From NCBI GenBank assembly GCA_030323885.1, contig CM059198.1:76159045-76223044 (forward strand): a stretch of DNA of 64,000 nt, read 5' to 3'. Shown in pieces: positions 54,448 to 64,000 of this stretch. The DNA is from Branchipolynoe longqiensis (taxonomy: Eukaryota; Annelida; Polychaeta; Phyllodocida; Polynoidae). A program made the translations under genes and the position numbers. Position 1 is the first letter of the stretch. Every line of letters begins with the position of its first letter. A model generated the notes under the pieces. The model was given only the letters and a program-made list of their open reading frames with translations. It was not told the origin of the DNA and made no database searches.

Positions 54448-54777
54448 AACCACTGGAGGACTGGGCGCAGTGGCTGAATCGGCTGAGCACGGACCTTGCG
54501 TGCGGAAGGTTCGGAGTTTGGTTCCCGGTTGAGTCAAACCAATGACTTCACTTTCTAGCCTGGCGCTCGACATTAATAGGATAGGGCAAGGACTAGTTAG
54601 CTCAGTGTCAGGATAATTAATGTGACTGAGTGGGATATCAGGTCATGGTGCCAACAGGCTGATTTCCCAGTGGGGCAGCACTATAAAGTCGCCATGAGTA
54701 TGCACTGCCACAAGTCGGTACCCGTCCTGATATGACCTTAGATGTTGACAGGAGGTAAAACTCCAACCACCAACCAA
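54448..54777 (+). mobile_element. SINE-A, full length
   Basis: Head ggcgcagtggctgaatcggc, ggagtttggttcccgg, then the full body and tail ccaaccaccaaccaa. Weak 6-bp flanking repeat ctagcg. Confidence 0.9.
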
Positions 54778-56095
54778 CTAGCGCAGCTGTAACTACTGAC
54801 AAGCTTCTCCCACACTGCTCTCAGATCTGTAATTGCTCTACTTTTCACTATCCATGTCAGGAATCTCTCTTTGCATGTATCTTTCTTTTCTTTCTTTTTT
54901 ATTGAGGCTGTATTTACGCTGTCCATAGCATATAAGCCCACGTATTCAGGCTTGTTATCAATGCTGGCCAGCTGTAGTGTTGGTGTTATCTTACCACACA
55001 GTGGCTGCTAATAAGGTATTTGATTGCCTGCATTTTAGTAGCAGAGACATAGTTGGTTAGTCTGGTTAGTAGTCTATGTTCATTTTTAAAAATTTTCTTG
55101 CCATATATGTGTTTTATTTTTTTCTACTCTTACTACTAGACTAGCCTACTCCTACTTACATATCATAGGTTTGTACGTGGCTATTTGGTGTGCTATCTGG
55201 CTACTTTTGGCATGGTCACCTTCCATTGGGCGTCCTGCTGGTGGGCCATGACATATCACATGACCCTTTGCAGTGCAACTTAGTGGGGGTTTCCTAGCCT
55301 TATTTTGCACATATTTTGTGTATGTTTTTATCTCGCAAATTTATTGAAATAACACTTTCACCACATGACCCACTTTTGCATCCAGGTACACAATAGTAAA
55401 CCACAGCAGGTTTATGGTGTTACTAGGGTCAGTTGTAAAACTAACCCAGTTTTCGAATCAAGATGGGGTGAGTCTGGGATCTGTCAATGTGACAATACCT
55501 CATACGAAGCATTGCATCAGGTTGGCTATAAACACACGCCACCTGCAGGATTTCACCACGACTTCACCAATGCTTTCAAAATGAGCAGACGCACGCCAAC
55601 ATTTACTTGTACAATTAAATGCTATCTCAGCTCTTTCCGAAAGCACTGACCCACAGTGCTCCCTGCGTTATTTACACCACAGCAATGGACAGTCGTGTTC
55701 TACACGTCATAGTGTAAATAACTGAAGTTGGACATGGCTGGAAGACCAGTGCCTCGGTGCTGAAGAAATATTGAATTCAAATGAATAAAGAATATTCACA
55801 GACACACAAAATGTTGACACACCCCACATAACTGGCTCAGCCTGCCACACCAGGGCATCTTGAGATAATAATTGGGAAATTGTACGAACGCTTTAATATT
55901 ATTGATCAGAAATGGGCGGTTATTAGAAATGGGCGGTCAGCAGAAATCGAAATCTGTGAAGATCTTTCATCTGTGTATGATAGAATAGATGAGAGAAGGC
56001 TGGTGGTCTCCCAGACACTTGCTCATTTCCATTAGCTTCAAACAGACCCTCAGGGACCCGCCCCACCTTGCCTCCCCGACAAGGACCCAGCCCTG
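54778..56095. other. Unannotated stretch
   Basis: A 94-codon frame at 55365-55649 has no recognisable domain. No repeats identified. Confidence 0.4.
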
Positions 56096-56106
56096 TCCCA
56101 CAAAGT

Positions 56107-56171
56107 TTGTTGTTGTTTGTTTGTTGTTGTTTTACGTCCTAGCAATATCTAAGGTCATATCAGGACGGGGA
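56107..56171 (-). mobile_element. SINE-A 3' tail only (65 bp)
   Basis: ttgttgttgtttgtttgttg ... ggtcatatcaggacgggg, flanked by tcccacaaagt at 56096-56106 and 56172-56182. Confidence 0.9.
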
Positions 56172-56227
56172 TCCCACAAAGTGAACCATGGCACAAAAGC
56201 TACTCTTCTATATATATCACTTTAGTT

Positions 56228-56837
56228 GGTTGATTGGTTGTTGGAGTTTTACGTCCTGGCAACATCTAAGGTCATATCAGGACGGGTACCGACTTGTGAC
56301 AGTGCGCACTCATGGTGACTTTATAATGCTGCCCCACTGGGAGACCTTACTACATACTGCCCCACCCTACTGCAGTCTTCCCCACCTCACTGCATACAGC
56401 CCCACACTACTGCATACTGCCCCACTTTACTGCATCCTGCCCCACCCTACTGCATCCTGCCCCACCCTACTACAAATTAAAATGAATATGCAGCAATTAT
56501 AACATCTTTTTAGAGTAGTGTTTTGAACTTAAAGGTAGTGTGTTGAACTTAAGGATAGTGTTTTGAGCGTGGCCACAGTAGTGTTTTGAACCTTCAACTA
56601 AGTTGAAAACATGACCTGTAGTGTTTTCAACCTAGGTTGAAATCACTGCCACATCAGTCACATTATCCTGACACTGAGCTAACCAGTCCTTGCCCTATCC
56701 TATTAATGCCGAGCATCAGGCTAGGTAGCGACAAATATCAATTTTAAAGTCATTCGGCTTGACTCGACCGGGAACCAAACTCCCGACCTTCCGTACACGA
56801 GGCCCGCGCTCTACTGATTAGGCCACACCTTACGCGG
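56228..56837 (-). mobile_element. SINE-A enlarged by an internal minisatellite
   Basis: Tail and first body part at 56228-56345, rest of body and tRNA-like head at 56655-56837. A 15-bp duplication tatatcactttagtt at 56213-56227 and 56838-56852 shows both halves are one insertion. Between them lie about six units of ctactgcatcctgccccacc and then tagtgttttgaac repeats. Confidence 0.92.
56346..56654. repeat. Minisatellite inside a SINE
   Basis: About 20-bp units (ctgccccaccctactgcat) that share ctgccccac with the SINE sequence just before them, followed by gtagtgttttgaac-type units. It replaces about 30 bases of SINE body. Confidence 0.85.
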
Positions 56838-56987
56838 TATATCACTTTAGTTTTTGGTGTGTTTTTGTTCTTTTTAGTTCCTTTTAGTATGCCACTAAGT
56901 GAAAGGAAAGGAAAGCCCGGCTGGCATGGAAGTCGGGCCAGACGACCACCTTGAAGGCAGACAAATGTGCTGACTCATCATCAACTG

Positions 56988-57277
56988 GTTTTTTTTTGTT
57001 TGATTTGTGCGAGCTTTCTGTCCTGGCACCATCTAAGGTCATATCACCTAAGGTTATAACAGATAACGATTTGGCGACTTTATTGTGCTGCATCATGACC
57101 CGATTTCCCACTCAGTCACATTATCCTGATACGGAGCTAACCAGTCCTTGCCAGATGCTGGCAAGGCCGAATACCAGGCTAGTTAGCGACAAGTATAAAT
57201 TTTTAAAGGCATTGGTTTGAACTCCCGACCTTCCGTACTGGAAGCCTATGCTCTACTGACTTGGCCACCACGTCCGG
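56988..57277 (-). mobile_element. SINE-A copy, slightly deleted
   Basis: gagctttctgtcctggcacc, body with a short internal deletion, head cgaccttccgtactggaag, tggccaccacgtccggt. Confidence 0.88.
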
Positions 57278-57312
57278 TAGCTCACCCATGTACTAGACTA
57301 CCTCGGGAAAAG

Positions 57313-57316
57313 GTGT

Positions 57317-57375
<59 letters not shown>

Positions 57376-57605
57376 CACATGTGTGTGATGTGTGTGTGTA
57401 ATGTGTGTGTATTTGTATGCGTGTGGGTGTGTGGGTGTAGTGTGTATGTGTGTGCGTGTGTGTGAGTGTGTGAGTGATGTGTGTATATATATACACATGT
57501 GTGTGATGTGTGTGTGTGATGTGTGTGTATTTCTATGTGTGTGTGTGTGTGTGTGTAGTGTGTATGGGTGGGTGTGTGTCTGTGTGCGTGTGTATGTGTG
57601 TGTAG
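57313..57605. repeat. GT microsatellite with higher-order copies
   Basis: (GT)n followed by blocks containing tatatatacacatgtgtgtg at about 57366 and 57484. Cys/Val and His/Thr frames are artefacts. Confidence 0.95.
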
Positions 57606-57680
57606 GGCATATGAACAGGATATCTGAAGATGTAGATGTATAGTGTACAGATATAGTCATAAACGTGGAAGATGGTTATA

Positions 57681-57858
57681 CAGTAAGACCTCTCTAACCG
57701 ACCACTTCCACAAATCGACCGCTCCCCTATATTTATCTCTTTATTTGGGTCCTAACAATACCATTGTAAGGATATACTAACCCCCTATACCGACCACCTC
57801 CCTAAATGGAACACTTAAAGTCGGTTCCAACATCGGTCGATTTAGAGAGGTTTTACTG
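57681..57858 (+). mobile_element. TA-flanked MITE, complete 178 bp
   Basis: CAGTAAGACCTCTCTAACCG at left, ttagagaggttttactg at right; terminal inverted repeats of about 17 bp. TA flanks at 57679-57680 and 57859-57860. Best reference for the family. Confidence 0.9.
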
Positions 57859-57860
57859 TA

Positions 57861-58178
57861 TTTAATAATATTATAGAAACCATCCCGCAAAGATGTCGAA
57901 TCGATGTCCGAATAAGTCGGACCGTACATGGGTATATATAAACATAATATAAAGAACTCCAAACAGCTCCGCGAACAACAGATATTCATGTACGGTTCGA
58001 GATGTGCATCAAGAAACCAGTGGAGACATCACTTTTTCCTCATTGATTCAGTCGGCTTTTTGATGTTGCTTATTTCACATTAAATATTCAAAACTGTATA
58101 TTTCAGGATAAAGAAATCTATAAAGCACTGCTTGAATAAGTTTCTAGTTGATTACTATAGCAAATGGTTGTTTTATTT
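57861..58178. other. Unannotated stretch
   Basis: Nothing recognised. Confidence 0.4.
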
Positions 58179-58239
58179 GATTGTTGTTTGTTGGAGTTTC
58201 ACGTCCTGGCAACATCTAAGGCCATATCAGGACGGGTAG
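58179..58239 (-). mobile_element. SINE-A 3' tail only (61 bp)
   Basis: gattgttgtttgttggagtt ... ccatatcaggacgggtag, flanked by tgttttattt at 58169-58178 and 58240-58249. Confidence 0.9.
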
Positions 58240-58249
58240 TGTTTTATTT

Positions 58250-58544
58250 AATACTTGCTGCCGCCATCTATAGTACCTATCTTTAAGTTCAACAGACAGC
58301 TCTACAACATTGTCTAGAGATGGTTGGCGTCCTGTCATTCGAAGGACAATCAGATGTAAACAAGATAGGTTCCACATTAGAAGATTGTGCTCGCCGGCTG
58401 TGGTTGAAGACAGGTTCTACTCTACACAGGGGTCACGGCTGAGTGCACCGGCAGCAGCAGCCTGGTAAACCGTCCCAGCTACACTAAAGCAGTTACTTTT
58501 CTAGGTGTTCACCATCAAGCACTGCAAACTGCGGAAATGGTTGA
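58250..58544. other. Unannotated stretch
   Basis: Nothing recognised. Confidence 0.4.
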
Positions 58545-58698
58545 TCGGTAGTTTTACGTCCCGCAACATCTAAGGTCATATCAGGATGGAGACCGACTTG
58601 TGACAGTGCGCACTCATGACGACTTTATCATAGTGCTGCCCCACTAGGAAATCAGTCCGCCGGCACCATGACCCGATATCCTCACATTATCCTCACAT
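58545..58698 (-). mobile_element. SINE-A, 5'-truncated
   Basis: ggtagttttacgtcccgcaa through cacattatcctcacatg. Head absent. Confidence 0.82.
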
Positions 58699-58930
58699 GT
58701 AATAATGGTAATCAAAGCGAAAGGTTGGGTTGAAAAAATCCAGACGAATGGAGCACCGAGCGATAAAATGGGAGGTTAGGAAAACACCGGCGCCCTCCCT
58801 GGTTTTATTTAGTACCGTCAGTCGCCTGCTGTGGGAAATTGTGGTAGCAATGCGCATGCCTGCACCCATGTGAACTGCGAATATTACGAGGATCGATGGG
58901 AAATGAAAGCAGACTCGATGAAGCCTCGAT

Positions 58931-59243
58931 TGTTTGTTTTTTGTTGTTTTACATCCAAGCAACATCTAAGGTCATATCAGGACGGGTACCTACTTCTGAC
59001 AGTGCGCACTCATGGTGACTTTATAGTGCTGTCCCACTGGGAAACCAGGCCGCCAGCACCATGACCTGGTATCCCACTCAGTCACATTATCCTGACACTG
59101 AGCACACCAGTCCTTACCATGTCCTAATAATGCCGAGTGCCTGGCTAGGAAGCAACAAGTATCAATTTTTAAGTCATTGATTTGACTCCACCAGGGTTGG
59201 ACCCCACGATCTACCAGCACGGGAGACGGACGCTCTAACTCAT
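58931..59243 (-). mobile_element. SINE-A, nearly full length
   Basis: Complete tail and body. The head ends at ctctaactcatt, so the outermost tRNA-like bases are missing. Weak flanking repeat tcgat. Confidence 0.9.
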
Positions 59244-59403
59244 TCGATGTTGGGGAGTATAGACTGGGGTGCGGTGCAAGTTGGAGGGGGAGGGGGAGGG
59301 GATATGGTCTGAGGTCAATAGAATCGATAAAGAAGGGATAACTAAATCATCTGAAAAGTTATTATGATTAAATTTGTTAGAAGAAATGAATAAATATAAT
59401 TAC

Positions 59404-60628
59404 ATTTTCCTGGTATGACATCAATGTTGATCTCTTCTTCGGGCGGTGGCTTCGCCAATGCCTTCGGCTGACTGATGGGGCGGACGTACTTGGTTGTCGT
59501 CTTCTTTGTCGGGGTGGTGCTGTCGGTGGTGGCTGTATGTTGGCGGCCGCTCGTTGTGCCTGGTGTATCTACACTTTGTGGCTTTTCAGTTGGTGCACAT
59601 TTAGCATCTACTCTGGATGTGTCGACTTGTGGTTGGTCTGTCTTAGTGGAAGGACTCAGCTCGGACGGTTCGCTTTCATTGGATTTGACTTTAAGTGCAA
59701 TGGCAGTGTCGGCTTTTCCCAGCGACAGGGCAGTGTCATCGATATCAGACGGTGAATCTGCAGTGTTGCTGTTCTTAGCCGGTGGATCGGCGGTGTCACT
59801 GTTCTTAACTGGTGAGTGTGCAGTGCCTGTGGTCTGGTCTGCGTTGTCACCATTTTCTACTGGTGTATCTCCTGTGCCAATGGTCTGGTCCGCAGTGTCA
59901 CTGTTCTCAGCAGGTTGAGTTGCGGTGTCACTGTTCTCAGACTTTGCCACAGCAGTGTCATGGCTTTCAGCCAGTGCGTTGTCCGCAGTGTCACTGTTCT
60001 CAGCATGTTGAGTTGCGGTGTCACTGTTCTCAGACTTTGGCACAGCGGTGTCATGGCTGAAAGCCAGTGCATTTTTGAGGTTACTGTTTGCAACTGGTGC
60101 CTCTGTACTGTCATCACTGTCAATATTTGGAACAGTCACATCACTATTATTTCCAAGCTCCTCACTATTATTTGCAACAACCTCAGTGACCATGTCAGCA
60201 GATTCTACAACAATTTCATTCACAGCGTCTACAGACTCAGTGAGAGCCTCAACACCATTGTCCTCCGAGTCAGTGACAGTTGAGTCATCGACTGTCATCT
60301 CCGGGTGCTGACACTCGCTTGAAGCAGCCTCAGCATGGTCACCATCTTCAGTGACTGTGTCCTCTTCACCAGCAATGGCGGGTATCTTGACACCGTCACA
60401 ACTATCCGATTCACGTGCCCCCTCAATGGTGTTTGACCTGACCCTGCCGTCTGCGGTGACATTGTCATCACTACAGGACCTGCTCAGGCCTTGAGTGTCA
60501 CGCGGCGAACAGCTGTCATTGTCGTGACAGCAGTTGTTGTTATTCTCAGCAGACCCTGCCGAGCCTTCCTTGTCCGATGAACAGCTCGGCCCATGGTTAC
60601 TCACCGGGGATGTTGTCCCCAGGACCAT
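59404..60628 (-). CDS. Acidic Ser/Thr-rich repeat protein, first coding exon
   Basis: Minus-strand frame of about 408 codons from the ATG at 60628, chosen because its context (aagATGG) is strong; the only upstream in-frame ATG (60667) is weak. The product is acidic, rich in Ser, Thr, Asp, Asn and Ala, and probably disordered. It contains a 31-residue tandem duplication (SHDTAV-x-KSENSDTATQ-x-AENSDTAD) followed by shorter degenerate NSDTAD units. The C-terminal part turns basic and Pro-rich, ending TTKYVRPISQPKALAKPP and EEEINIDVIPGK. I infer a splice donor (AAT|GTAATT) at 59404. Read-through to the stop at 59342 would add a hydrophobic CNYIYSFLLTNLIIITF tail, which I take as intron. Function not recognised. 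The conserved-looking ending suggests a structured domain in later exons, outside my view. Confidence 0.65.
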
Positions 60629-60994
60629 CTTGACCTCTATTTGACCTTTGGAATACTCTGACCTCATGTGTCTTCTCTTCCCTTTGCTTGAAACCGAAAC
60701 ACACAACTGCCGCGATGCATCGTTGGCAGAATGAAGCGCACCGCGAGGCGATTCGATATTCGTGTAATACAGCGGAGACCCGAATCAGACCTCCAAGCCC
60801 TGGCTTTAGCGCCCTTCTCAGCTGCTGGCCACGTGTTCCGGGGATCAATGCTGCAGCAGTTTGAGCCGCAGTTTGAGCCGGACTCTGCAGCGTCCCTCAC
60901 ACACGGGCCTCATGTCTGATCAGTTGTCCACAAGACAAATGCGTCCAGCCCTTTAAGTGCACACACCATGACACTTCACAGTCCACTTCCTGTT
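60629..60994 (-). promoter_or_regulatory. 5' untranslated region with a short upstream ORF
   Basis: Upstream ATG at about 60720 opens an 18-codon frame (starting MHRGSCVFRFQ) whose TGA overlaps the weak ATG at 60667. It would limit initiation at that ATG and favour the strong one at 60628. A CACGTG E-box lies at 60830-60835. Confidence 0.35.
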
Positions 60995-61027
60995 GGCCGC
61001 CATATTCCTCACCATGCACACTTCCGG
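60995..61027. promoter_or_regulatory. Promoter core: YY1 and ETS sites
   Basis: ggccgccatatt (60995-61006) is a consensus YY1 element and cacttccgg (61019-61027) a consensus ETS element. Another cacttcctg lies at 60984. The pair is typical of TATA-less housekeeping promoters and sits about 370-400 bp upstream of the ATG at 60628. It could be bidirectional, but I see no plus-strand gene. Confidence 0.5.
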
Positions 61028-61600
61028 ACTGGGACGACCCGCCACAGACAGCTCTGGCCCACTTCTCAACACGCAGCGACACTAATCGGGCAAGCAACGC
61101 GCAATGTTAATTCAAGAAGCTACACTGGCGCCACTAAATCCCCGAGTTCTAGGTGAAACCAGTACTAATGTTCCGCATGGCTGACGGTGACCAATGAGCC
61201 TCTGGTCGAGCGGCTAGAGAAGCCGCTTCTACTTTTTGAAGCTGCAGTCACAGTCGGTAGGAGGCCGATGGCTGCTACATGAGGATCTGTGTGGTCTGCA
61301 GCCCACCAGCCCAGTTGGTGCTTCACGTGCAATGTGCAAACATGCAAACAGCCGACGTCAGGCCCGAGGCAGGCAAGGCCCGGCCACGACGATAACACCA
61401 CCCGGCAGCTGATGACGATGGGGGTAGACGGGGTACGGCGTGTGTGAGTGTGTGTGGTGGTGTGGTGTGGTGGGGGGGGGGGGGTACTGAGAGGTGGTGG
61501 GGGTCAGGGCAAGGGCTACAAGCCCGCCAGCGCTGCACCACCGGGACACGCCAGTATCAACCAGCGCTGCGGGCACGCACAGATGGGATGTGGGCGCGTG
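61028..61600. other. Unannotated stretch
   Basis: A 7-bp stem (agcggct...agccgct) near 61209-61227 and a poly-G run at 61471-61483. No gene. Confidence 0.4.
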
Positions 61601-61601
61601 T

Positions 61602-61735
61602 ATACACAGGGCGTGTGATGGCGTCTGGGGGTGGGCGAGGGCGTCTGAGAATGTGTGAGGGCGTCTGAGGGTATGTAAGTGAGTCTGAGGGTGTGCGAGG
61701 GCGTCTGAGGGGGTGTGAGGGTATGTGAGGGTGCC
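61602..61735. repeat. Short minisatellite, gagggcgtctgagggtgtg
   Basis: Five or six degenerate copies of a unit of about 18-24 bp. Followed at 61768-61815 by three copies of tgactgtcatcaag. Confidence 0.85.
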
Positions 61736-61815
61736 AGGGTGGACGGACAGTCACTCCCACAGACCCGCCCAGTGACTGTCATCAAGTGACTGTCATCAAG
61801 TGACTGTCACTGACC

Positions 61816-62104
61816 GACCTCCTCCTCCTCCCGCTCGCGGGACACTGAGAGCCGCCTGTAATCTACCAGCTGGCGCTTCTCATTTAGCGCTATAGTGATG
61901 GTTGTTACAATCACCAGTAATGCTTACTTTACCACTGCTTCGTTGTATCTATGATGCCTGGGTTGCCTTCCCAGATCAGGTCCCACTAATACTTTAATTA
62001 CTAACAAGACTGACCCAACACTGTAAACGCGGGAAAAGCACTGACATCAGTGACAATATAATCAGTTCCAAAAAGGTATGCAACAACAGAATAACCCTGG
62101 ACAG
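61816..62104. other. Unannotated stretch
   Basis: Nothing recognised. Confidence 0.4.
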
Positions 62105-62625
62105 CAAGTACTAACTGCTAACTTAGCACCGACAGTCACAGTGTGCCAGTCGGCTGCCACAAGTCGTGACCTATCTCACACTCTCTGCCCGCTAACTCAG
62201 CACCGACAGTGACAGTGTGCCAGCCGGCCGACACAAGTCGTGACCTATCTCACACTCTCTGCCCGCTAACTCAGCACCGACAGTCACAGTGTGCCAGCCG
62301 GCCGACACAAGTCATGACCTATTTCACACTCTCTGCCTGCTAACTCAGCACAGACAGTCACAATGTCCGGCCGCCTGACACGATTTTTGACCTGTCTCAC
62401 GTTTGCTGCCCGCTAACTCAGCACCATGTGCTGGCCGGCCGACATGAATCATGACATGAATCATGACCTGTATCACACTCTCTGCCCGCTAACTCAGCAC
62501 CGACAGTCACAAGTCCGGCCGGCCGACACGATTCATGACCTGTCTTACGTTCTCTGCCTGCTAACTCAGCAGCTACAGCCACAGTCTGCCGGCCGGCTAG
62601 ATGACACGGTCAGCTGCCACAATTA
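62105..62625. repeat. 74-bp minisatellite
   Basis: gctaactcagcaccgacagt ... tgtgccagccggccgacac, at 62191, 62265 and 62339, with diverged copies on both sides. Confidence 0.92.
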
Positions 62626-63685
62626 CTGCTTCTGTGCCAGAAGCTTCACTCCCAGGTGTGACACGAATCTCACACCATGGAGACCCAGATTGACCGAGGT
62701 GGGTGTGAACGGTGAGCTGGTCGCCCGCCTGATGAGCTGGGTGGTGTTTGGGAGTGGTGGCTTATCGGGTGGCACACTCAGAGGGCAGGGTGTGTAGGCC
62801 GGTAGCTGCTCTTGCGCTTCATTAGCTGCTCCTTCCGTGCCAACAATGCAAATTCCAGGCTTGGCCAGGGCTCAGCTGATTACTGTACTGGATGGCATGC
62901 ACATTTTAAACCACACGCAATTTGGGACGCGCAGTGAGGTGCCGAATGGGGGGCATGTGCTGTACGAATAACAGTGGAGAGTTGCACAAACCACAACTTT
63001 TACCAAAACTAGGAACTTACAAAGAGCAGTTCTTAATAGTTGAACGATGACCATTAATTAATGGTGGCTGGGAGTGTATGAATGCCATAGCAGGCACGCA
63101 GTTTGTCGTGTAGCTTGGCGGTCGCGACTCACCCATCCAGCCGCTGACCTTTGTCTCTGCTGTGTGCATGGGTCAGATACCGCCATAAGGTCACTTCACC
63201 CATCCCAGGCTGAAGCACCTCACACTTTATGCAAAGGTTACTTGGTTATTGACACGCTCAGTACCGTGACGTCACACCCTCTTGATGCGCACATAATTGT
63301 GTCACCCCTTCCATGCCGGCCTAGTATCTGTAAAACCAACTCAACATTACCAATATGAGCGCGTCAGCACAAACTACTGCCTTATTAAGTCATCACCAGC
63401 TTGCACACCGACAGTGGATGCAGACTGACGGTCCACATCTAAGGGTCCAGTCTTGGCCTCTCACATTCAAAGAGTGCTGTGAGACCTGAAGCCAAGGAAA
63501 GAGCCAATATCCGGTACCGCTCTTCTGTTGCAGGCCTGGACAATGACATAGCAGCCAGGCTGCTTTGTGGTGACAGCATGAGGGCCGTGTATGGTTGGGA
63601 CAGAGCGAAGGGGGCGGCGACTGGGCGCCCAGTCCCCAGTGCAAATGTCAGTGTTGGAGGTGCAGCACTGGTTAATGCCGTGTTG
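62626..63685. other. Unannotated stretch
   Basis: No recognisable gene or repeat. A TGACGTCA lies at 63267. A 114-codon frame at 63479-63823 ends in SINE sequence. Confidence 0.35.
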
Positions 63686-64000
63686 GGTTGTTTGTTGTTG
63701 TTTTACGTCCTAGTAACATCTAAGGTCATATCAGGACGGGTACCAACTTGTGACAGTGCGCACTCATGGCAACTTTATAGTGCTGCCCCACTCGGAGACC
63801 AGACCACCAGCACCATGACCTGATAGCTCACTCAGTCACATTATCCTGACACCGAGCCAACCACTCCTTGTCCTATCCTAATAATGCCTAACGCCAGGTT
63901 AGGAAGCGACAAGTATCAATTCCTAAGTCATTGGTTTGACTCGACCAGGGTTCGAACCCATGACCTACCAACACGTGAGACAGATGCTCTAACTCATTCT
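63686..64000 (-). mobile_element. SINE-A, cut by the window end
   Basis: Tail ttgtttgttgttgttttacg, full body, B box (ggttcgaaccc) near 63950 and most of the A-box region. The head's outer end lies beyond the window. Confidence 0.92.

Noticed and set aside
54448..54777. Proteins containing tRNA-like or 'ccaaccaac' ends in several places
   Set aside because: All overlap SINE-A copies; coding potential is incidental.
61201..61260. tRNA-like hairpin agcggct...agccgct
   Set aside because: No T-arm B box and no acceptor stem.

Overview
The window is eukaryotic, repeat-dominated DNA from an invertebrate. Two tRNA-derived SINE families, a DIRS-type retrotransposon, Harbinger-like and TA-flanked MITEs, spliceosomal exons and no bacterial-style operons fit a lophotrochozoan. 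The second SINE family has a body and tail of a type I associate with molluscs, so a mollusc (possibly a gastropod) is my best guess. That is recognition from memory, not a search.

Layout. 1-4.36 kb is a 36-bp satellite, a 500-N scaffold gap and a 59-bp minisatellite. 4.4-18.6 kb is the 5' part of a minus-strand gene for a CLK/Doa (LAMMER) kinase. Two exons (11646-11736 and 10384-10450) join in phase to give the diagnostic linker and the glycine-rich loop. A candidate first exon lies in a CpG-rich stretch at 18452-18553, and the rest of the kinase domain must lie left of the window, beyond the satellites and gap. 14.3-20.2 kb is packed with minisatellites and G/C runs. 20335-26199 is a structurally complete DIRS element with Gag, RT-RNaseH-methyltransferase-like and tyrosine recombinase ORFs, inverted terminal repeats, and an internal complementary region that encodes the circle junction. 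26.2-59.3 kb is a mosaic of SINE copies, MITEs, a solo LTR nested in a minisatellite, large inverted repeats and about ten further tandem arrays. 59.4-61.05 kb holds a second minus-strand gene. Its first coding exon (59404-60628) encodes an acidic, Ser/Thr-rich, internally repeated protein I do not recognise, and it lies below an ETS/YY1-type promoter. 61.1-64 kb is minisatellites, ending in a SINE that runs off the window.

The only host genes I can support are the CLK-family kinase and the acidic-protein gene. Nearly all other long open frames come from tandem repeats whose unit is a multiple of three (36, 18, 75 or 24 bp and trinucleotides) or from SINE copies. The best-supported new observations are the nested and target-site-duplicated insertions that let SINE, LTR and MITE boundaries be fixed to the base, a set of 46-65 bp SINE 3'-tail-only insertions, a SINE subfamily with a duplicated B-box segment, and the DIRS circle-junction signature.
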